Source: Anisus vortex (taxonomy: Eukaryota; Mollusca; Gastropoda; Planorbidae). Taken from it: a stretch of 64,000 nt of DNA. The notes beneath the pieces are model-generated. The model was not told where the DNA came from. It was given only the letters and a program-made list of their open reading frames with translations, and made no database searches. The stretch's first letter is position 1; each line of letters starts with the position of its first letter. The stretch lies in contig CASBPS010000192.1 in assembly GCA_949126835.1 (NCBI GenBank), forward strand, positions 74,501 to 138,500. Reading direction: 5' to 3'. Position numbers and translations under genes: made by a program. Positions 24,252-37,213 of the stretch are shown here, piece after piece.

Positions 24252-27212
24252 GCAGATTTGTTGTTTTGGCTTCTCCACAAATTGTACAACGACTTGACTA
24301 GCAGATTTGTGGTAATGGTGCTTCTGTTCTGGCCTTACAACGACTTGAATAGCAGATTTGTGGTTTTGGCTTCTCTTTTCGCCTTAATACAGCAGATTTG
24401 TGGTTTTGGCTTTTCTACTGGACGTACAAAGTCAGATTTGTGGTTTTGGCTTCTCCAGAAACCGTACAACAACTTGAAAAGCAGATTTCTGGTTTTGGCT
24501 CCTTTTCTGGCCGTACAAAAGCAGATTTGTGGTTTTGGCTTTTCCACAATCCGTACAACGTTCTGAATAGCAGATTTCTTGTTTTGGCTTCTTTTCTGGC
24601 CGTAAAACAGCAGATTTGTGGTTTTGGCTTCTCCAGAAACCGTACAACGACTTGAAAAGCAGATTTCTGGTTTTGGCTCCTTTTCTGGCCGTACAAAAGC
24701 AGATTTGTGGTTTTGGCTTTTCCAGAATATGTACAAAGACTTGAATAGCAGATTTCTAGTTTTGGCTTCTTTTCTGGCCGTACATGGACTTAAAACGCAG
24801 ATTTGATGTTTTGGCTTCTCCACAAACCGTACAACGTCTTGACTAGCAGATTTGTGGTAATGGTGCTTCTGTTCTGGCCGTACAACGACTTGAATAGCAG
24901 ATTTGTGGTTTTGGCTTCTCTTTTCGCCGTAATACAGCAGATTTGTGGTTTTGGCTTCTCTACTGGCCGTACAAAAGCAGATTTATGGTTTTGGCTTCTC
25001 CAGAAACCGTACAACGACTTGAAAAGCAGATTTCTGGTTTTGGCTCCTTTTCTGACCGTACAAAAGCAGATTTGTGGTTTTGGCTTTTCCACAATCCGTA
25101 CAACGTCTTGAATAGCAGATTTCTTGTATTGGCTTCTTTTCTGGCCGTAAAACAGCAGATTTGTGGTTTTGGCTTCTCCAGAAACTGTACAACGACTTGA
25201 AAAGCAGATTTCTGGTTTTGGCTCCTTTTCTGGCCGTACAAAAGCAGATTTGTGGTTTTGGCTTTTCCACAAACCGTACAACGACTTGAATAGCAGATTT
25301 CTAGTTTTGGCTTCTTTTCTGGCCGTACAAGGACTTAAAACGCAGATTTGTTGTTTTGGCTTCTCCACAAATTGTACAACGACTTGACTAGCAGATTTGT
25401 GGTAATGGTGCTTCTGTTCTGGCCTTACAACGACTTGAATAGCAGATTTGTGGTTTTGGCTTCTCTTTTCGCCTTAATACAGCAGATTTGTGGTTTTGGC
25501 TTCTCTACTGGCCGTACAAAAGCAGATTTGTGGTTTTAGCTTTTCCACAATCCGTACAACGACTTGAATAGCAGATTTGTGGTAATGCTGCTTCTGTTCT
25601 GGCCGTACAACGACTTGAATAGCAGATTTGTGGTTTTGGCTTCTCTTTTCGCCGTAATACAGCAGATTTGTGGTTTTGGCTTCTCTAATGGCCGTACAAA
25701 AGCAGATTTGTGGTTTTGGCTTCTCCAGAAACCGTACAACGACTTGAAAAGCAGATTTCTGGTTTTGGCTCCTTTTCTAGCCGTACAAAAGCAGATTTGT
25801 GGTTTTGGCTTTTCCACAATCCGTACAACGTTCTGAATATCAGATTTCTTGTTTTGGCTTCTTTTCTGGCCGTAAAACAGCAGATTTGTGGTTTTGGCTT
25901 CTCCAGAAACCGTACAAAGACTTGAAAAGCAGATTTCTGGTTTTGGCTCCTTTTCTGGTCGTACAAAAGCAGATTTGTGGTTTTGGCTTTTCCACAATCC
26001 GTACAACGACTTGAATAGCAGATTTCTAGTTTTGGCTTCTTTTCTGGCCGTACATGGACTTAAAACGCAGATTTGATGTTTTGGCTTCTCCACAAACCGT
26101 ACAACGACTTGACTAGCAGATTTGTGGTAATGGTGCTTCTGTTCTGGCCGTACAACGACTTGAATTGCAGATTTGTGGTTTTGGCTTCTCTTTTCGCCTT
26201 AATACAGCAGATTTGTGGTTTTGGCTTCTCTACTGGACGTACAAAGGCAGATTTGTGGTTTTGGCTTCTCCAGAAACCGTACAACAACTTGAAAAGCAGA
26301 TTTCTTGTTTTGGCTTCTTTTCTGGCCGTAAAACAGCAGATTTGTTGTTTTGGCTTCTCTACTGGCCGTACAAAAGCAGATTTGTGGTTTTGGCGTTTCC
26401 ACAGTCCGTACAACGACTTGAATAGCAGATTTCTTGTTTTGGCTCCTTTTCTGGCCGTACAACGACTTGAAAAGAGGATTTGTGGTTTTGGCTTTTCCAC
26501 AATCCGTACAACGACTTGAATAGCAGATTTCTAGTTTTGGCTTCTTTTCTGGCCGTACAAGGACTTAAAACGCAGATTTGTTGTTTTGGCTTCTCCACAA
26601 ATTGTACAACGACTTGACTAGCAGATTTGTGGTAATGGTGCTTCTGTTCTGGCCTTACAACGACTTGAATAGCAGATTTGTGGTTTTGGCTTCTCTTTTC
26701 GCCTTAATACAGCAGATTTGTGGTTTTGGCTTCTCTACTGGACGTACAAAGGCAGATTTGTGGTTTTGGCTTCTCCAGAAACCGTACAACAACTTGAAAA
26801 GCAGATTTCTGGTTTTGGCTCCTTTTCTGGCCGTACAACGACTTGAAAAGAGGATTTGTGGTTTTGGCTTTTCCACAATCCGTACAACGACTTGAATAGC
26901 AGATTTCTAGTTTTGGCTTCTTTTCTGGCCGTACAAGGACTTAAAACGCAGATTTGTTGTTTTGGCTTCTCCACAAATTGTACAACGACTTGACTAGCAG
27001 ATTTGTGGTAATGGTGCTTCTGTTCTGGCCTTACAACGACTTGAATAGCAGATTTGTGGTTTTGGCTTCTCTTTTCGCCTTAATACAGCAGATTTGTGGT
27101 TTTGGCTTCTCTACTGGACGTACAAAGGCAGATTTGTGGTTTTGGCTTCTCCAGAAACCGTACAACAACTTGAAAAGCAGATTTCTGGTTTTGGCTCCTT
27201 TTCTGGCCGTAC
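24118..27212 (+). repeat. 2696-bp tandem HOR unit, copy 2 plus carry-over
   Basis: Second copy, with private changes: AAGTCAGATTT near 24430, TTTATGGTTTTGG near 24984 (a point change, not the 50-mer), GAATATCAG near 25837 and GAATTGCAG near 26164. The first copy has the normal base at each. Confidence 0.88.
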
Positions 27213-30135
27213 AACGACTTGAAAAGAGGATTTGTGGTTTTGGCTTTTCCACAATCCGTACAACGACTTGAATAGCAGATTTCTAGTTTTGGCTTCTTTT
27301 CTGGCCGTACAAGGACTTAAAACGCAGATTTGTTGTTTTGGCTTCTCCACAAATTGTACAACGACTTGACTAGCAGATTTGTGGTAATGGTGCTTCTGTT
27401 CTGGCCTTACAACGACTTGAATAGCAGATTTGTGGTTTTGGCTTCTCTACTGGACGTACAAAGGCAGATTTGTGGTTTTGGCTTCTCCAGAAACCGTACA
27501 ACAACTTGAAAAGCAGATTTCTGGTTTTGGCTCCTTTTCTGGCCGTACAAAAGCAGATTTGTGGTTTTGGCTTTTCCACAATCCGTACAACGTTCTGAAT
27601 AGCAGATTTCTTGTTTTGGCTTCTTTTCTGGCCGTAAAACAGCAGATTTGTGGTTTTGGCTTCTCCAGAAACCGTACAACGACTTGAAAAGCAGATTTCT
27701 GGTTTTGGCTCCTTTTCTGGCCGTACAAAAGCAGATTTGTGGTTTTGGCTTTTCCAGAATATGTACAAAGACTTGAATAGCAGATTTCTAGTTTTGGCTT
27801 CTTTTCTGGCCGTACATGGACTTAAAACGCAGATTTGATGTTTTGGCTTCTCCACAAACCGTACAACGTCTTGACTAGCAGATTTGTGGTAATGGTGCTT
27901 CTGTTCTGGCCGTACAACGACTTGAATAGCAGATTTGTGGTTTTGGCTTCTCTTTTCGCCGTAATACAGCAGATTTGTGGTTTTGGCTTCTCTACTGGCC
28001 GTACAAAAGCAGATTTGTGGTTTTGGCTTCTCCAGAAACCGTACAACGACTTGAAAAGCAGATTTCTGGTTTTGGCTCCTTTTCTGACCGTACAAAAGCA
28101 GATTTGTGGTTTTGGCTTTTCCACAATCCGTACAACGTCTTGAATAGCAGATTTCTTGTATTGGCTTCTTTTCTGGCCGTAAAACAGCAGATTTGTGGTT
28201 TTGGCTTCTCCAGAAACTGTACAACGACTTGAAAAGCAGATTTCTGGTTTTGGCTCCTTTTCTGGCCGTACAAAAGCAGATTTGTGGTTTTGGCTTTTCC
28301 ACAATCCGTACAACGACTTGAATAGCAGATTTCTAGTTTTGGCTTCTTTTCTGGCCGTACAAGGACTTAAAACGCAGATTTGTTGTTTTGGCTTCTCCAC
28401 AAATTGTACAACGACTTGACTAGCAGATTTGTGGTAATGGTGCTTCTGTTCTGGCCTTACAACGACTTGAATAGCAGATTTGTGGTTTTGGCTTCTCTTT
28501 TCGCCTTAATACAGCAGATTTGTGGTTTTGGCTTCTCTACTGGCCGTACAAAAGCAGATTTGTGGTTTTAGCTTTTCCACAATCCGTACAACGACTTGAA
28601 TAGCAGATTTGTGGTAATGCTGCTTCTGTTCTGGCCGTACAACGACTTGAATAGCAGATTTGTGGTTTTGGCTTCTCTTTTCGCCGTAATACAGCAGATT
28701 TGTGGTTTTGGCTTCTCTAATGGCCGTACAAAAGCAGATTTGTGGTTTTGGCTTCTCCAGAAACCGTACAACGACTTGAAAAGCAGATTTCTGGTTTTGG
28801 CTCCTTTTCTAGCCGTACAAAAGCAGATTTGTGGTTTTGGCTTTTCCACAATCCGTACAACGTTCTGAATAGCAGATTTCTTGTTTTGGCTTCTTTTCTG
28901 GCCGTAAAACAGCAGATTTGTGGTTTTGGCTTCTCCAGAAACCGTACAAAGACTTGAAAAGCAGATTTCTGGTTTTGGCTCCTTTTCTGGTCGTACAAAA
29001 GCAGATTTGTGGTTTTGGCTTTTCCACAATCCGTACAACGACTTGAATAGCAGATTTCTAGTTTTGGCTTCTTTTCTGGCCGTACATGGACTTAAAACGC
29101 AGATTTGATGTTTTGGCTTCTCCACAAACCGTACAACGACTTGACTAGCAGATTTGTGGTAATGGTGCTTCTGTTCTGGCCGTACAACGACTTGAATAGC
29201 AGATTTGTGGTTTTGGCTTCTCTTTTCGCCGTAATACAGCAGATGTTTGGTTTTGGCTTCTCTACTGGCCGTACAAAAGCAGATTTGTGGTTTTGGCTTC
29301 TCCAGAAACCGAATAACGACTTGAAAAGCAGATTTCTGGTTTTGGCTCCTTTTCTGGCCGTACAAAAGCAGATTTGTGGTTTTGGCTTTTCCACAATCCG
29401 TACAACGTCTTGAATAGCAGATTTCTTGTATTGGCTTCTTTTCTGGCCGTAAAACAGCAGATTTGTGGTTTTGGCTTCTCCAGAAACTGTACAACGACTT
29501 GAAAAGCAGATTTCTGGTTTTGGCTCCTTTTCTGGCCGTACGAAAGCAGATTTGTGGTTTTGGTTTTTCCACAATCCGTACAACGACTTGAATAGCAGAT
29601 TTCTAGTTTTGGCTTCTTTTCTGGCCGTACAAGGACTTAAAACGCAGATTTGTTGTTTTGGCTTCTCCACAAACCGTACAACGACTTGACTAGCAGATTT
29701 GTGGTAATGGTGCTTCTGTTCTGGCCGTACAACGACTTGAATAGCAGATTTGTGGTTTTGGCTTCTCTTTTCGCCGTAATACAGCAGATTTGTGGTTTTG
29801 GCTTCTCTACTGGCCGTACAAAAGCAGATTTGTGGTTTTGGCTTCTCCAGAAACCGTACAACGACTTGAAAAGCAGATTTCTTGTTTTGGCTTCTTTTCT
29901 GGCCGTAAAACAGCAGATTTGTTGTTTTGGCTTCTCTACTGGCCGTACAAAAGCAGATTTGTGGTTTTGGCGTTTCCACAGTCCGTACAACGACTTGAAT
30001 AGCAGATTTCTTGTTTTGGCTCCTTTTCTGGCCGTACAACGACTTGAAAAGAGGATTTGTGGTTTTGGCTTTTCCACAATCCGTACAACGACTTGAATAG
30101 CAGATTTCTAGTTTTGGCTTCTTTTCTGGCCGTAC
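26076..30135 (+). repeat. 4627-bp HOR unit, copy 1
   Basis: About 4.06 kb recurs at 30703-34762. Shared rare states: CAGATGTTTGG (29241, 33868), ACCGAATAACGAC (29309/33936) and CCGTACGAAAGC (29537/34164). The extra 1050-bp duplication at its end separates the two copies. Confidence 0.9.
26572..27323 (+). repeat. 376-bp HOR: two full tandem units
   Basis: Units 26572-26947 and 26948-27323, followed by a third that loses the TTTTCGCCTTAATACA 40-mer (a 40-bp deletion near 27440). The copies look identical. Confidence 0.9.
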
Positions 30136-30823
30136 ATGGACTTAAAACGCAGATTTGATGTTTTGGCTTCTCCACAAACCGTACAACGACTTGACTAGCA
30201 GATTTGTGGTAATGGTGCTTCTGTTCTGGCCGTACAACGACTTGAATAGCAGATTTGTGGTTTTGGCTTCTCTTTTCGCCGTAATACAGCAGATGTTTGG
30301 TTTTGGCTTCTCTACTGGCCGTACAAAAGCAGATTTGTGGTTTTGGCTTCTCCAGAAACCGAATAACGACTTGAAAAGCAGATTTCTGGTTTTGGCTCCT
30401 TTTCTGGCCGTACAAAAGCAGATTTGTGGTTTTGGCTTTTCCACAATCCGTACAACGTCTTGAATAGCAGATTTCTTGTATTGGCTTCTTTTCTGGCCGT
30501 AAAACAGCAGATTTGTGGTTTTGGCTTCTCCAGAAACTGTACAACGACTTGAAAAGCAGATTTCTGGTTTTGGCTCCTTTTCTGGCCGTACGAAAGCAGA
30601 TTTGTGGTTTTGGTTTTTCCACAATCCGTACAACGACTTGAATAGCAGATTTCTAGTTTTGGCTTCTTTTCTGGCCGTACAAGGACTTAAAACGCAGATT
30701 TGTTGTTTTGGCTTCTCCACAAACCGTACAACGACTTGACTAGCAGATTTGTGGTAATGGTGCTTCTGTTCTGGCCGTACAACGACTTGAATAGCAGATT
30801 TGTGGTTTTGGCTTCTCTTTTCG
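29006..30823 (+). repeat. 1050-bp tandem duplication (partial second copy)
   Basis: 29006-29773 matches 30056-30823, both with CAGATGTTTGG and ACCGAATAACGAC. The second copy switches at CGCCTTAATA into the 4627-bp family, so only about 768 bp of the 1050-bp unit repeats. Confidence 0.85.
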
Positions 30824-33800
30824 CCTTAATACAGCAGATTTGTGGTTTTGGCTTCTCTACTGGACGTACAAAGGCAGATTTGTGGTTTTGGCTTCTCCAG
30901 AAACCGTACAACAACTTGAAAAGCAGATTTCTTGTTTTGGCTTCTTTTCTGGCCGTAAAACAGCAGATTTGTTGTTTTGGCTTCTCTACTGGCCGTACAA
31001 AAGCAGATTTGTGGTTTTGGCGTTTCCACAGTCCGTACAACGACTTGAATAGCAGATTTCTTGTTTTGGCTCCTTTTCTGGCCGTACAACGACTTGAAAA
31101 GAGGATTTGTGGTTTTGGCTTTTCCACAATCCGTACAACGACTTGAATAGCAGATTTCTAGTTTTGGCTTCTTTTCTGGCCGTACAAGGACTTAAAACGC
31201 AGATTTGTTGTTTTGGCTTCTCCACAAATTGTACAACGACTTGACTAGCAGATTTGTGGTAATGGTGCTTCTGTTCTGGCCTTACAACGACTTGAATAGC
31301 AGATTTGTGGTTTTGGCTTCTCTTTTCGCCTTAATACAGCAGATTTGTGGTTTTGGCTTCTCTACTGGACGTACAAAGGCAGATTTGTGGTTTTGGCTTC
31401 TCCAGAAACCGTACAACAACTTGAAAAGCAGATTTCTGGTTTTGGCTCCTTTTCTGGCCGTACAACGACTTGAAAAGAGGATTTGTGGTTTTGGCTTTTC
31501 CACAATCCGTACAACGACTTGAATAGCAGATTTCTAGTTTTGGCTTCTTTTCTGGCCGTACAAGGACTTAAAACGCAGATTTGTTGTTTTGGCTTCTCCA
31601 CAAATTGTACAACGACTTGACTAGCAGATTTGTGGTAATGGTGCTTCTGTTCTGGCCTTACAACGACTTGAATAGCAGATTTGTGGTTTTGGCTTCTCTT
31701 TTCGCCTTAATACAGCAGATTTGTGGTTTTGGCTTCTCTACTGGACGTACAAAGGCAGATTTGTGGTTTTGGCTTCTCCAGAAACCGTACAACAACTTGA
31801 AAAGCAGATTTCTGGTTTTGGCTCCTTTTCTGGCCGTACAACGACTTGAAAAGAGGATTTGTGGTTTTGGCTTTTCCACAATCCGTACAACGACTTGAAT
31901 AGCAGATTTCTAGTTTTGGCTTCTTTTCTGGCCGTACAAGGACTTAAAACGCAGATTTGTTGTTTTGGCTTCTCCACAAATTGTACAACGACTTGACTAG
32001 CAGATTTGTGGTAATGGTGCTTCTGTTCTGGCCTTACAACGACTTGAATAGCAGATTTGTGGTTTTGGCTTCTCTACTGGACGTACAAAGGCAGATTTGT
32101 GGTTTTGGCTTCTCCAGAAACCGTACAACAACTTGAAAAGCAGATTTCTGGTTTTGGCTCCTTTTCTGGCCGTACAAAAGCAGATTTGTGGTTTTGGCTT
32201 TTCCACAATCCGTACAACGTTCTGAATAGCAGATTTCTTGTTTTGGCTTCTTTTCTGGCCGTAAAACAGCAGATTTGTGGTTTTGGCTTCTCCAGAAACC
32301 GTACAACGACTTGAAAAGCAGATTTCTGGTTTTGGCTCCTTTTCTGGCCGTACAAAAGCAGATTTGTGGTTTTGGCTTTTCCAGAATATGTACAAAGACT
32401 TGAATAGCAGATTTCTAGTTTTGGCTTCTTTTCTGGCCGTACATGGACTTAAAACGCAGATTTGATGTTTTGGCTTCTCCACAAACCGTACAACGTCTTG
32501 ACTAGCAGATTTGTGGTAATGGTGCTTCTGTTCTGGCCGTACAACGACTTGAATAGCAGATTTGTGGTTTTGGCTTCTCTTTTCGCCGTAATACAGCAGA
32601 TTTGTGGTTTTGGCTTCTCTACTGGCCGTACAAAAGCAGATTTGTGGTTTTGGCTTCTCCAGAAACCGTACAACGACTTGAAAAGCAGATTTCTGGTTTT
32701 GGCTCCTTTTCTGACCGTACAAAAGCAGATTTGTGGTTTTGGCTTTTCCACAATCCGTACAACGTCTTGAATAGCAGATTTCTTGTATTGGCTTCTTTTC
32801 TGGCCGTAAAACAGCAGATTTGTGGTTTTGGCTTCTCCAGAAACTGTACAACGACTTGAAAAGCAGATTTCTGGTTTTGGCTCCTTTTCTGGCCGTACAA
32901 AAGCAGATTTGTGGTTTTGGCTTTTCCACAATCCGTACAACGACTTGAATAGCAGATTTCTAGTTTTGGCTTCTTTTCTGGCCGTACAAGGACTTAAAAC
33001 GCAGATTTGTTGTTTTGGCTTCTCCACAAATTGTACAACGACTTGACTAGCAGATTTGTGGTAATGGTGCTTCTGTTCTGGCCTTACAACGACTTGAATA
33101 GCAGATTTGTGGTTTTGGCTTCTCTTTTCGCCTTAATACAGCAGATTTGTGGTTTTGGCTTCTCTACTGGCCGTACAAAAGCAGATTTGTGGTTTTAGCT
33201 TTTCCACAATCCGTACAACGACTTGAATAGCAGATTTGTGGTAATGCTGCTTCTGTTCTGGCCGTACAACGACTTGAATAGCAGATTTGTGGTTTTGGCT
33301 TCTCTTTTCGCCGTAATACAGCAGATTTGTGGTTTTGGCTTCTCTAATGGCCGTACAAAAGCAGATTTGTGGTTTTGGCTTCTCCAGAAACCGTACAACG
33401 ACTTGAAAAGCAGATTTCTGGTTTTGGCTCCTTTTCTAGCCGTACAAAAGCAGATTTGTGGTTTTGGCTTTTCCACAATCCGTACAACGTTCTGAATAGC
33501 AGATTTCTTGTTTTGGCTTCTTTTCTGGCCGTAAAACAGCAGATTTGTGGTTTTGGCTTCTCCAGAAACCGTACAAAGACTTGAAAAGCAGATTTCTGGT
33601 TTTGGCTCCTTTTCTGGTCATACAAAAGCAGATTTGTGGTTTTGGCTTTTCCACAATCCGTACAACGACTTGAATAGCAGATTTCTAGTTTTGGCTTCTT
33701 TTCTGGCCGTACATGGACTTAAAACGCAGATTTGATGTTTTGGCTTCTCCACAAACCGTACAACGACTTGACTAGCAGATTTGTGGTAATGGTGCTTCTG

Positions 33801-34762
33801 TTCTGGCCGTACAACGACTTGAATAGCAGATTTGTGGTTTTGGCTTCTCTTTTCGCCGTAATACAGCAGATGTTTGGTTTTGGCTTCTCTACTGGCCGTA
33901 CAAAAGCAGATTTGTGGTTTTGGCTTCTCCAGAAACCGAATAACGACTTGAAAAGCAGATTTCTGGTTTTGGCTCCTTTTCTGGCCGTACAAAAGCAGAT
34001 TTGTGGTTTTGGCTTTTCCACAATCCGTACAACGTCTTGAATAGCAGATTTCTTGTATTGGCTTCTTTTCTGGCCGTAAAACAGCAGATTTGTGGTTTTG
34101 GCTTCTCCAGAAACTGTACAACGACTTGAAAAGCAGATTTCTGGTTTTGGCTCCTTTTCTGGCCGTACGAAAGCAGATTTGTGGTTTTGGTTTTTCCACA
34201 ATCCGTACAACGACTTGAATAGCAGATTTCTAGTTTTGGCTTCTTTTCTGGCCGTACAAGGACTTAAAACGCAGATTTGTTGTTTTGGCTTCTCCACAAA
34301 CCGTACAACGACTTGACTAGCAGATTTGTGGTAATGGTGCTTCTGTTCTGGCCGTACAACGACTTGAATAGCAGATTTGTGGTTTTGGCTTCTCTTTTCG
34401 CCGTAATACAGCAGATTTGTGGTTTTGGCTTCTCTACTGGCCGTACAAAAGCAGATTTGTGGTTTTGGCTTCTCCAGAAACCGTACAACGACTTGAAAAG
34501 CAGATTTCTTGTTTTGGCTTCTTTTCTGGCCGTAAAACAGCAGATTTGTTGTTTTGGCTTCTCTACTGGCCGTACAAAAGCAGATTTGTGGTTTTGGCGT
34601 TTCCACAGTCCGTACAACGACTTGAATAGCAGATTTCTTGTTTTGGCTCCTTTTCTGGCCGTACAACGACTTGAAAAGAGGATTTGTGGTTTTGGCTTTT
34701 CCACAATCCGTACAACGACTTGAATAGCAGATTTCTAGTTTTGGCTTCTTTTCTGGCCGTAC
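30703..34762 (+). repeat. 4627-bp HOR unit, copy 2
   Basis: Second copy; private changes include GGTCATACAAAAG near 33617. Domain B2 has no equivalent of this extra copy, which accounts for most of the length difference between B1 and B2. Confidence 0.9.
31199..31950 (+). repeat. 376-bp HOR: two full tandem units
   Basis: 4627-bp copy of the 26572 cluster, including the same 40-bp loss in the third, partial unit (near 32068). Confidence 0.9.
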
Positions 34763-36213
34763 AAGGACTTAAAACGCAGATTTGTTGTTTTGGCTTCTCC
34801 ACAAATTGTACATCGACTTGACTAGCAGATTTGTGGTAATGGTGCTTCTGTTCTGGCCTTACAACGACTTGAATAGCAGATTTGTGGTTTTGGCTTCTCT
34901 TTTCGCCTTAATACAGCAGATTTGTGGTTTTGGCTTCTCTACTGGACGTACAAAGGCAGATTTGTGGTTTTGGCTTCTCCAGAAACCGTACAACAACTTG
35001 AAAAGCAGATTTCTGGTTTTGGCTCCTTTTCTGGCCGTACAACGACTTGAAAAGAGGATTTGTGGTTTTGGCTTTTCCACAATCCGTACAACGACTTGAA
35101 TAGCAGATTTCTAGTTTTGGCTTCTTTTCTGGCCGTACAAGGACTTAAAACGCAGATTTGTTGTTTTGGCTTCTCCACAAATTGTACAACGACTTGACTA
35201 GCAGATTTGTGGTAATGGTGCTTCTGTTCTGGCCTTACAACGACTTGAATAGCAGATTTGTGGTTTTGGCTTCTCTTTTCGCCTTAATACAGCAGATTTG
35301 TGGTTTTGGCTTCTCTACTGGACGTACAAAGGCAGATTTGTGGTTTTGGCTTCTCCAGAAACCGTACAACAACTTGAAAAGCAGATTTCTGGTTTTGGCT
35401 CCTTTTCTGGCCGTACAAAAGCAGATTTGTGGTTTTGGCTTTTCCACAATCCGTACAACGTTCTGAATAGCAGATTTCTTGTTTTGGCTTCTTTTCTGGC
35501 CGTAAAACAGCAGATTTGTGGTTTTGGCTTCTCCAGAAACCGTACAACGACTTGAAAAGCAGATTTCTGGTTTTGGCTCCTTTTCTGGCCGTACAAAAGC
35601 AGATTTGTGGTTTTGGCTTTTCCAGAATATGTACAAAGACTTGAATAGCAGATTTCTAGTTTTGGCTTCTTTTCTGGCCGTACATGGACTTAAAACGCAG
35701 ATTTGATGTTTTGGCTTCTCCACAAACCGTACAACGTCTTGACTAGCAGATTTGTGGTAATGGTGCTTCTGTTCTGGCCGTACAACGACTTGAATAGCAG
35801 ATTTGTGGTTTTGGCTTCTCTTTTCGCCGTAATACAGCAGATTTGTGGTTTTGGCTTCTCTACTGGCCGTACAAAAGCAGATTTGTGGTTTTGGCTTCTC
35901 CAGAAACCGTACAACGACTTGAAAAGCAGATTTCTGGTTTTGGCTTCTTTTCTGACCGTACAAAAGCAGATTTGTGGTTTTGGCTTTTCCACAATCCGTA
36001 CAACGTCTTGAATAGCAGATTTCTTGTATTGGCTTCTTTTCTGGCCGTAAAACAGCAGATTTGTGGTTTTGGCTTCTCCAGAAACTGTACAACGACTTGA
36101 AAAGCAGATTTCTGGTTTTGGCTCCTTTTCTGGCCGTACAAAAGCAGATTTGTGGTTTTGGCTTTTCCACAATCCGTACAACGACTTGAATAGCAGATTT
36201 CTAGTTTTGGCTT
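34493..36213 (+). repeat. Long-range duplication D5, copy 1 (offset 23604)
   Basis: About 1.7 kb matching 58097-59817. Both carry GGCTTCTTTTCTGACCG (near 35942/59546), where other copies have GGCTCC. Single substitutions separate them (near 34811, 59116, 59331). Confidence 0.88.
34776..35151 (+). repeat. 376-bp HOR: one full unit plus partial
   Basis: One complete unit, with a private TGTACATCGAC near 34807, followed by a partial unit that leads into the CGTTCTGAATAG monomer. Confidence 0.88.
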
Positions 36214-36399
36214 CTTTTCTGGCCGTACAAGGACTTAAAACGCAGATTTGTTGTTTTGGCTTCTCCACAAATTGTACAACGACTTGACTAGCATATTTGT
36301 GGTAATGGTGCTTCTGTTCTGGCCTTACAACGACTTGAATAGCAGATTTGTGGTTTTGGCTTCTCTTTTCGCCTTAATACAGCAGATTTGTGGTTTTGG

Positions 36400-36990
36400 C
36401 TTCTCTACTGGACGTACAAAGGCAGATTTGTGGTTTTGGCTTCTCCAGAAACCGTACAACAACTTGAAAAGCAGATTTCTGGTTTTGGCTCCTTTTCTGG
36501 CCGTACAAAAGCAGATTTGTGGTTTAAGCTTCTCTTTTCGCCGTAATACAGCAGATTTGTGGTTTTGGCTTCTCTACTGGCCGTACAAAAGCAGATTTGT
36601 GGTTTTAGCTTTTCCACAATCCGTACAACGACTTGAATAGCAGATTTGTGGTAATGCTGCTTCTGTTCTGGCCGTACAACGACTTGAATAGCAGATTTGT
36701 GGTTTTGGCTTCTCTTTTCGCCGTAATACAGCAGATTTGTGGTTTTGGCTTCTCTAATGGCCGTACAAAAGCAGATTTGTGATTTTGGCTTCTCCAGAAA
36801 CCGTACAACGACTTGAAAAGCAGATTTCTGGTTTTGGCTCCTTTTCTGGCCGTACAAAAGCAGATTTGTGGTTTTGGCTTTTTCACAATCCGTACAACGT
36901 TCTGAATAGCAGATTTCTTGGTTTGGCTTCTTTTCTGGCCGTAAAACAGCAGATTTGTGGTTTTGGCTTCTCCAGAAACCGTACAACGAC
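36400..36990 (+). repeat. Copy of 7163-7753 at the start of domain A2 (offset 29237)
   Basis: The match includes the GTTTAAGCTTC monomer, GTAATGCTGC anchor and CTAATGGCCG monomer. It ends at ACTTCAATAG against ACTTGAAAAG. Private changes: TTGTGATTTTGG near 36778, TTTTTCAC near 36879 and CTTGGTTTGG near 36918. Confidence 0.82.
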
Positions 36991-36997
36991 TTCAATA
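36949..36997 (+). repeat. Chimeric 49-bp monomer (CCAGAAACC joined to ACTTCAATA)
   Basis: The left part is the CCAGAAACC subtype; the right end ACTTCAATA is otherwise seen in GGTTTTTCCACAATCC monomers (near 13072, 19725, 38371, 41640, 44173). A switch within CCGTACAACGACTT is the simplest reading. Confidence 0.78.
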
Positions 36998-37186
36998 GCA
37001 GATTTCTAGTTTTGGCTTCTTTTCTGGCCGTACAAGGACTTAAAACGCAGATTTGTAGTTTTGGCTTCTCCACAAACCGTACAACGACTTGACTAGCAGA
37101 TTTGTGGTAATGGTGCTTCTGTTCTGGCCGTACAACGACTTGAATAGCAGATTTGTGGTTTTGGCTTCTCTTTTCTCCGTAATACA

Positions 37187-37213
37187 GCAGATTTGTGGTT
37201 TTGGCTTTGACTA
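37187..37213 (+). repeat. 27-bp truncated monomer
   Basis: GCAGATTTGTGGTTTTGG runs directly into CTTTGACTA and the next GCAGATTT; about 22 bp of the middle is missing. It is the shortest monomer found. It joins a TTTTCTCCGTAATACA 40-mer on the left to a GTAATGCTGC anchor on the right, with CTT as possible microhomology. The sequence right of it resembles 40474 onward (offset 3268). Confidence 0.85.

Larger units (their letters stand above)
22501..29230 (+). repeat. Long-range duplication D4, copy 1 (6.7 kb, offset 28776)
   Basis: 6,730 bp aligned without any indel to 51277-58006. Rare states common to both include GGCTTTTCTACTGG (near 24410/53186) and TTTTCCACAAACC (near 25264/54040). Differences are single substitutions (for example 24430, 24984, 25837, 26164). 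The right end is CGCCGTAATA against CGCCTTAATA at 29231/58007. Confidence 0.92.
21421..36399 (+). repeat. HOR domain B1
   Basis: Defined by the 376-bp HOR (GAGGATTTGTGGTTTTGGC monomers), the CCAGAATATG marker and absence of the TTTATGG 50-mer. It is built from a 2696-bp tandem duplication (21.4-27.2 kb), then a 4627-bp unit present about twice (26.1-34.8 kb), then a final segment (34.5-36.2 kb) shared with the end of B2. Confidence 0.82.
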
